The position numbers were made by a program, and so were the translations under genes. A stretch of DNA of 64,000 nucleotides from JADJNY01 sp046349615 (GTDB taxonomy: Bacteria > Planctomycetota > UBA1135 > GCA-002686595): NCBI GenBank assembly GCA_046349615.1, contig JAXMBZ010000009.1, positions 1 to 64,000 of the forward strand, read 5' to 3'. Each line of letters opens with the position of its first letter. Position 1 is the stretch's first letter. Below are positions 60,811-64,000 of this stretch, piece by piece. The notes beneath the pieces were generated by a model. The model saw only the letters and a list, made by a program, of their open reading frames with translations. It did no database searches and was not told the DNA's origin.

Positions 60811-62409
60811 TCAGCGAGCGAGCTCGCCGCGGATGCGCCGCGCGAACGCGCTCACCCACGGCTCTCCGCCCGCCGCGGCCGCGTCGAGGGCTTCGCGCGC
60901 CGCCTTCGGGTCGGGTGCTCCGGACGCCGGATGGAGCGCGCGCAGCGCCCGGATCACCGCGTGGAGCTCGGCCTCGTCGCCGACGACGTCCGTCGCGCGT
61001 CCTCGGAGCGCGAGCTCGATCGCGCGCGCGTCCTCGCCCTCGAGCGACTGCCCGAACGCACCGTCCTCGAAGCGCGCGAGCTCCTTGTCCGCCTGCGCGC
61101 GGAGACCGAGTTCGGTCCGCGCCATCCACGACCAGAGCTGCGCCGTCGCCGACGCGCGCTCGTCGAGCTCGATCGCGGCTTGGAGCGTTACGGCGGCCTC
61201 CTTCGCCTTGCCGAGCGCGAGCTGCGCCTGTCCGAGCATCGTTCGAGCGCGCGCGTTCGACGGGAGGAGCTCGACGAGCCGCTCGAGGTCCTTCCGCGCC
61301 GCGTCGTGCTCGCCGCGGGCCGCGCGGAGCACCGCGCGGAGGCGCCGCGCCTCGGGCGTCGTCGGGTCCGCGCGCAGAGCGTGATCACAATCGGCGAGCG
61401 CCTCGTCGGCGCGCCCGGTCGCCGCGCGCGCGAGCGCGCGCATCTCGAGCGCGTCGACGTCGTCGGGAGCGACCTCGAGGGCCTCGCTCGCGTGCTCTTC
61501 GACGGCGCGCCAATCCTGACGCTGGTACGCCTCCTCCGCGCGCGTGAGCGCGAGCGACACACCGGCGCGCGGACTGCGCGCGACGCGCCCGGGGATGAAC
61601 GCACACACGCCCGCGAACAGGATCAAGAGGAAGAGCGCGACCCCGATCCGTTTCGCGCCGAGCTTGGGGCTCGCGCGCGGATCGCGATCGAGGCACCACC
61701 CCGCGACGATGCCCGCGGCGAGCCCGCCGAAGTGGCCCGCGTTGTCGATGTTCGCGCTCGTGAGTCCGAGCACGAGGTTGATGCCGATCAGCATCCCGAT
61801 CCACCGCATCGTCCCCGCGAAGAGCCCGCGCGGCATCGCGCGCCGATGCAGCAGGAAGAACACGAGGATCCCGCCGATCATCGCGAACACGGCGCCCGAC
61901 GCGCCGGCGGAGAACGTCTCCGGCTTCATCAGCACGCTCGCGGCCGAACAGCCGATCGCGCCGAAGAGATACAGGAGCAGGAACGCGCCCGTGCCGTAGA
62001 GGCGTTCGGCGAGCGGCGCGAGCACCCAGATCGCCCACGCGTTCATCGCGAGGTGGAGCAGGCCGTAGTGCACGAACGCCGCGCTGACGAGGCGCCACCA
62101 CTCGCCCGCGGCGATCGCGGGCCCGTGGTTCGCGCCGAAGCGCAGACCGTCCTCCGCCGTCGGCTCGACCGCGGACACGCCGTGGACGACGGCCCACAGG
62201 AACCACAGCACGTTGAGCGCGATGAGCACGACGCCGGCGTGGGCGCGCTCCGGACTCCAGAGCACGAAGCGCTCGGGCTCGGCGCTCGCGCTGCTCGGGC
62301 TCGAAGCGTTGCCGTCGCCGAGCGGACCGGGCTCCGCGCTCGACGCATCCTCGCCCCACGGAGGCGGCGCGGGCGGCGGTGCGCTCGGATCGGGATCGTT
62401 CGTCGTCAT
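60811..62409 (-). CDS. Rhomboid protease fused to a TPR-like domain
   Basis: A 532-residue protein. Residues 1-55 are a Pro/Ser-rich cytoplasmic tail; about 65-290 form the rhomboid core with HLAMNAWAIW (His/Asn), the catalytic serine in SAGASGAVFAMIGG and the His in NAGHFGGLAAG. The C-terminal third is a TPR array (EEAYQRQDWRAVEEHASEAL, DALEMRALARAATGRADEAL, ARTMLGQAQLALGKAKEAA). Its ATG overlaps the stop of the upstream gene (ATGA). It probably cleaves membrane proteins, with the TPR part binding partners. Confidence 0.87.
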   Translation of the reverse strand: MTTNDPDPSAPPPAPPPWGEDASSAEPGPLGDGNASSPSSASAEPERFVLWSPERAHAGVVLIALNVLWFLWAVVHGVSAVEPTAEDGLRFGANHGPAIAAGEWWRLVSAAFVHYGLLHLAMNAWAIWVLAPLAERLYGTGAFLLLYLFGAIGCSAASVLMKPETFSAGASGAVFAMIGGILVFFLLHRRAMPRGLFAGTMRWIGMLIGINLVLGLTSANIDNAGHFGGLAAGIVAGWCLDRDPRASPKLGAKRIGVALFLLILFAGVCAFIPGRVARSPRAGVSLALTRAEEAYQRQDWRAVEEHASEALEVAPDDVDALEMRALARAATGRADEALADCDHALRADPTTPEARRLRAVLRAARGEHDAARKDLERLVELLPSNARARTMLGQAQLALGKAKEAAVTLQAAIELDERASATAQLWSWMARTELGLRAQADKELARFEDGAFGQSLEGEDARAIELALRGRATDVVGDEAELHAVIRALRALHPASGAPDPKAAREALDAAAAGGEPWVSAFARRIRGELAR

Positions 62410-62909
62410 GACGCGTGCGCCGCTCCGCCGACGTCGTCGAACACGACGACCTCGTCGACCAGCGCGGCGAAGACGCAGCGTACCGTGTAGCGCGGGTGCG
62501 CGGCCAGGATCCGCGCGCGCGCCGTCTGCAGGTCGGCGAGCTGGAGCGCGCGCAGCTCCTCGACCTTCTTCCCGGGATGCTTCAGCGCGTAGTACGCGCA
62601 TCCGTGGTGCGCGACGAGCCACACGGAGTGGAGGTCGTGCGCCGTCGAGAAGAGCCGCATCGCCTGCTCGAAGACGCGCGCTTCGTCGAACGAGCTCGTC
62701 CACGGATCGACGCACGCGGGCCCGCCGGGGATCGCGAAGAGGTCGGCGCGCTCGCTGACTTCGTGGCGCACGAACTCCTCGATCTGCGCGTGGAAGCGGC
62801 CGTCGGAACAACAGACGACGAGCGTCTCGGGCCGCTCCGGCGACCAGCGCTCGAGCGCGCGGTACGCGGGCCGCGCGTTGGGATCGTCGGGCGGACGCGT
62901 CGAGCTCAT
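62406..62909 (-). CDS. Beta-carbonic anhydrase-like protein
   Basis: A 167-residue protein. Zinc-ligand motifs fit the beta-carbonic anhydrase fold: C34-S-D36-G-R38 (CxDxR) and H101-H-G-C104 (HxxC), with FAIPGG between them where true enzymes have a related glycine loop. It is shorter than normal enzymes and the rest of the sequence diverges, so it may be a relative without full activity. It overlaps the rhomboid-TPR gene by four bases, implying joint expression. No bicarbonate pathway gene is nearby. Confidence 0.72.
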   Translation of the reverse strand: MSSTRPPDDPNARPAYRALERWSPERPETLVVCCSDGRFHAQIEEFVRHEVSERADLFAIPGGPACVDPWTSSFDEARVFEQAMRLFSTAHDLHSVWLVAHHGCAYYALKHPGKKVEELRALQLADLQTARARILAAHPRYTVRCVFAALVDEVVVFDDVGGAAHAS

Positions 62910-63080
62910 GCGGCCGAGCTTCGCATGCCCGTCGCGCGCGAGACAAGCGAGTGAGCGTGGTTCGTGCGAGCACCTTCCTCGACCTCGGCTCGCGAAGGCG
63001 ATCCTCGTCTTCTCACCGTGCTCCGCCCGCCTCGTTCGTTGCTACGATGCGCGCTCGTCCCACGCACACCGAGACCCGCG

Positions 63081-63761
63081 ATGACCACGAAGACCGAGCT
63101 CCTCCCCTGCGTCGAAGTCGGCCCCAAGGGCCCCGCGAAGGCCGCCGTGATCTGGATGCACGGCCTCGGCGCGGACGGCCACGACTTCGAGCCGATCGTG
63201 CCGCAGCTCGGGCTCGACCCGCGCGCCGCCGTGCGCTTCGTGTTCCCGCACGCGCCGTCGATCCCGGTGACGCTGAACGGCGGCTACGTGATGCCCGCCT
63301 GGTACGACATCAAGGACGCCGACCTGAAGAACCGCCACGACGAGCAGGGCATCCGCGCGAGCGCGAAGAAGATCGAGGCGCTGATCGCGCGCGAGGTCGA
63401 GCGCGGCGTGCCGACGCGCCGCATCGTGCTCGCGGGCTTCTCGCAAGGCGGCGCGATGGCGGTGCACGTGGCGCTGCGTCACGCGCAACCGCTCGCGGGG
63501 TTGATGGCGCTGTCGACGTACCTCGTGTGCGGCGATTCGATCGAGGCGGAGCTCTCGGCGGCGAACCGCGGGCTCCCCACGTTCTGCGCGCACGGCACGG
63601 AGGACCCGATGGTGCGCTACGAGCGCGGCGTCGCGCTGAAGCAGCGGTTGATCGCGCTCGGGTGCGACGTGACGTGGCGCGAGTACGCGATGCCGCATGC
63701 GGTGTGCATGGAGGAGATCGCGGAGATCGGGGAGTGGTTGAGGGTAAGGCTCGCGGAGTGA
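63081..63761 (+). CDS. Alpha/beta-hydrolase carboxylesterase, phospholipase-like
   Basis: A 226-residue enzyme of the carboxylesterase/acyl-protein thioesterase group. AAVIWMHGLGADGHDF holds the oxyanion region, GFSQGGAMAV the catalytic Ser (nucleophile elbow), HGTEDPMV the Asp, and MPHAVCMEE the His. Length is normal. It hydrolyses small esters or acyl groups. The start is ATG at 63081, divergent from the carbonic anhydrase-like gene. Confidence 0.9.
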   Translation: MTTKTELLPCVEVGPKGPAKAAVIWMHGLGADGHDFEPIVPQLGLDPRAAVRFVFPHAPSIPVTLNGGYVMPAWYDIKDADLKNRHDEQGIRASAKKIEALIAREVERGVPTRRIVLAGFSQGGAMAVHVALRHAQPLAGLMALSTYLVCGDSIEAELSAANRGLPTFCAHGTEDPMVRYERGVALKQRLIALGCDVTWREYAMPHAVCMEEIAEIGEWLRVRLAE

Positions 63762-63843
63762 GCGGGCGGGAGCATGCTCCCAAGCCAGCGTGGACGACGA
63801 ACGCGCGCGCCCTCGCCACGGACTGGTACGCCGCGGTCGTGAG

Positions 63844-63894
63844 GTGTACACACCGCGAGCAGATTGACGGTCAATCTGCTCGCGACCTGTACAC
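63844..63894 (+). terminator. Long perfect hairpin after the carboxylesterase gene
   Basis: A 14-bp perfect inner stem (63854-63867 with 63871-63884, loop CGG) is enclosed by a 7-bp outer stem (GTGTACA with TGTACAC) across 3-by-3 mismatches. It lies 83 bases past the stop. It may be a terminator or a larger structured element; no T-run follows, and the surrounding bases to 64000 show little else. Confidence 0.5.
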
Positions 63895-63963
63895 GCCCCC
63901 TCCACCGGACCTCCCTCCCACGAACCACCTCGATTCCGGAATCGTGCCCGGAGAGCGCGGATC

Positions 63964-64000
63964 ATGAAGCCCATGTCGCCGACACGCGCTCGCTCCTTCG
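63964..64000 (+). CDS. Possible 5' end of a gene cut by the window edge
   Basis: A frame starting MKPMSPTRARS runs off the window. The basic start could precede a signal peptide. Evidence is minimal; a second ATG lies nine bases downstream at 63973. Confidence 0.2.
   Translation, partial: MKPMSPTRARSF

Noticed and set aside
1..64000. CRISPR arrays, phage-defence or prophage genes
   Set aside because: No spaced direct repeats, Cas proteins, integrases, capsid or restriction-modification genes were seen; the SNF2 and UvrD-type helicases stand alone without defence partners.

Overview
The window is about 64 kb of very GC-rich, densely coding DNA with no rRNA, tRNA, CRISPR array, prophage or insertion sequence that I can recognise. 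The best guess for the source is a bacterium of the Planctomycetota, probably one of its deep-branching high-GC lineages. Four secreted proteins end in the same Cys/Gly-rich C-terminal module (CPCGN, then GCxNS, then FGDG, then YYRNAA, then FNVTN), a fifth ends in a different tail (YCKPK...GC...FYYRDPG), and I associate both tails with that phylum. Lipoproteins, von Willebrand A/HEAT proteins and large secreted proteins fit the same picture. The assignment rests on protein style only.

Layout. 1-4.3 kb: a repeated hairpin element, a broken copy of an exonuclease 3' end, a secreted protein, the intact exonuclease and a PLP-dependent decarboxylase. 4.4-11.0 kb (minus strand): a tightly overlapping six-gene operon for membrane-lipid modification (DUF2878, two Cfa-like methyltransferases, DUF1365, an FAD amine oxidase and a DUF1295 protein), headed by a MerR-type regulator with a cobalamin-binding domain carrying the Wx9EH and DxHxxG motifs of the CarH/LitR light sensors. 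11.1-20.6 kb: a giant AsmA/DUF748 envelope protein, a lipoprotein and a repeat-rich secreted protein. 20.8-25.7 kb: a SWIM-SNF2 helicase, a DUF429 protein and a YbaK deacylase. 26.2-30.2 kb: a secreted protein with a broken zinc-protease motif, then a tandem family of zinc-ribbon membrane proteins. 30.3-39.8 kb: a serine beta-lactamase-like hydrolase, a HEAT-VWA protein, a secreted metalloprotease coupled to an alpha-L-rhamnosidase, a rhomboid protease and an epimerase-like protein. 40-46.5 kb: a nucleotide-translocase-like carrier, a degenerate erythromycin-esterase-like protein, a POT peptide transporter and an Xaa-Pro peptidase. 46.5-55.4 kb: secreted metzincin and beta-propeller proteins, a Rid protein, a YaeQ-like protein and an L,D-transpeptidase. 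55.4-64 kb: a second copy of the hairpin element directly before crcB, then rlmN, an isoprenylcysteine-methyltransferase-like protein, a UvrD/PcrA helicase, a rhomboid-TPR protein overlapping a beta-carbonic-anhydrase-like protein, and a carboxylesterase.

How genes work together. The clearest functional unit is the light/B12-sensor-headed lipid operon: its four-base start/stop overlaps imply coupled translation, and its gene set matches photo-oxidative-stress clusters of other bacteria. The peptide transporter and the Xaa-Pro peptidase (one base apart) form a peptide uptake and breakdown pair. The rhamnosidase and metalloprotease overlap by four bases and look like a polymer-degrading pair. 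Short spacers or overlaps also couple the zinc-ribbon genes, and the rhomboid-TPR gene with the carbonic-anhydrase-like gene.

The items most worth following up are the two-copy hairpin element, the light/B12 lipid operon with its possible operator, the zinc-ribbon membrane family with a near-identical 109-base block, and the C-terminal modules of the secreted proteins. All statements come from reading the sequence; no database search or structure prediction was run.
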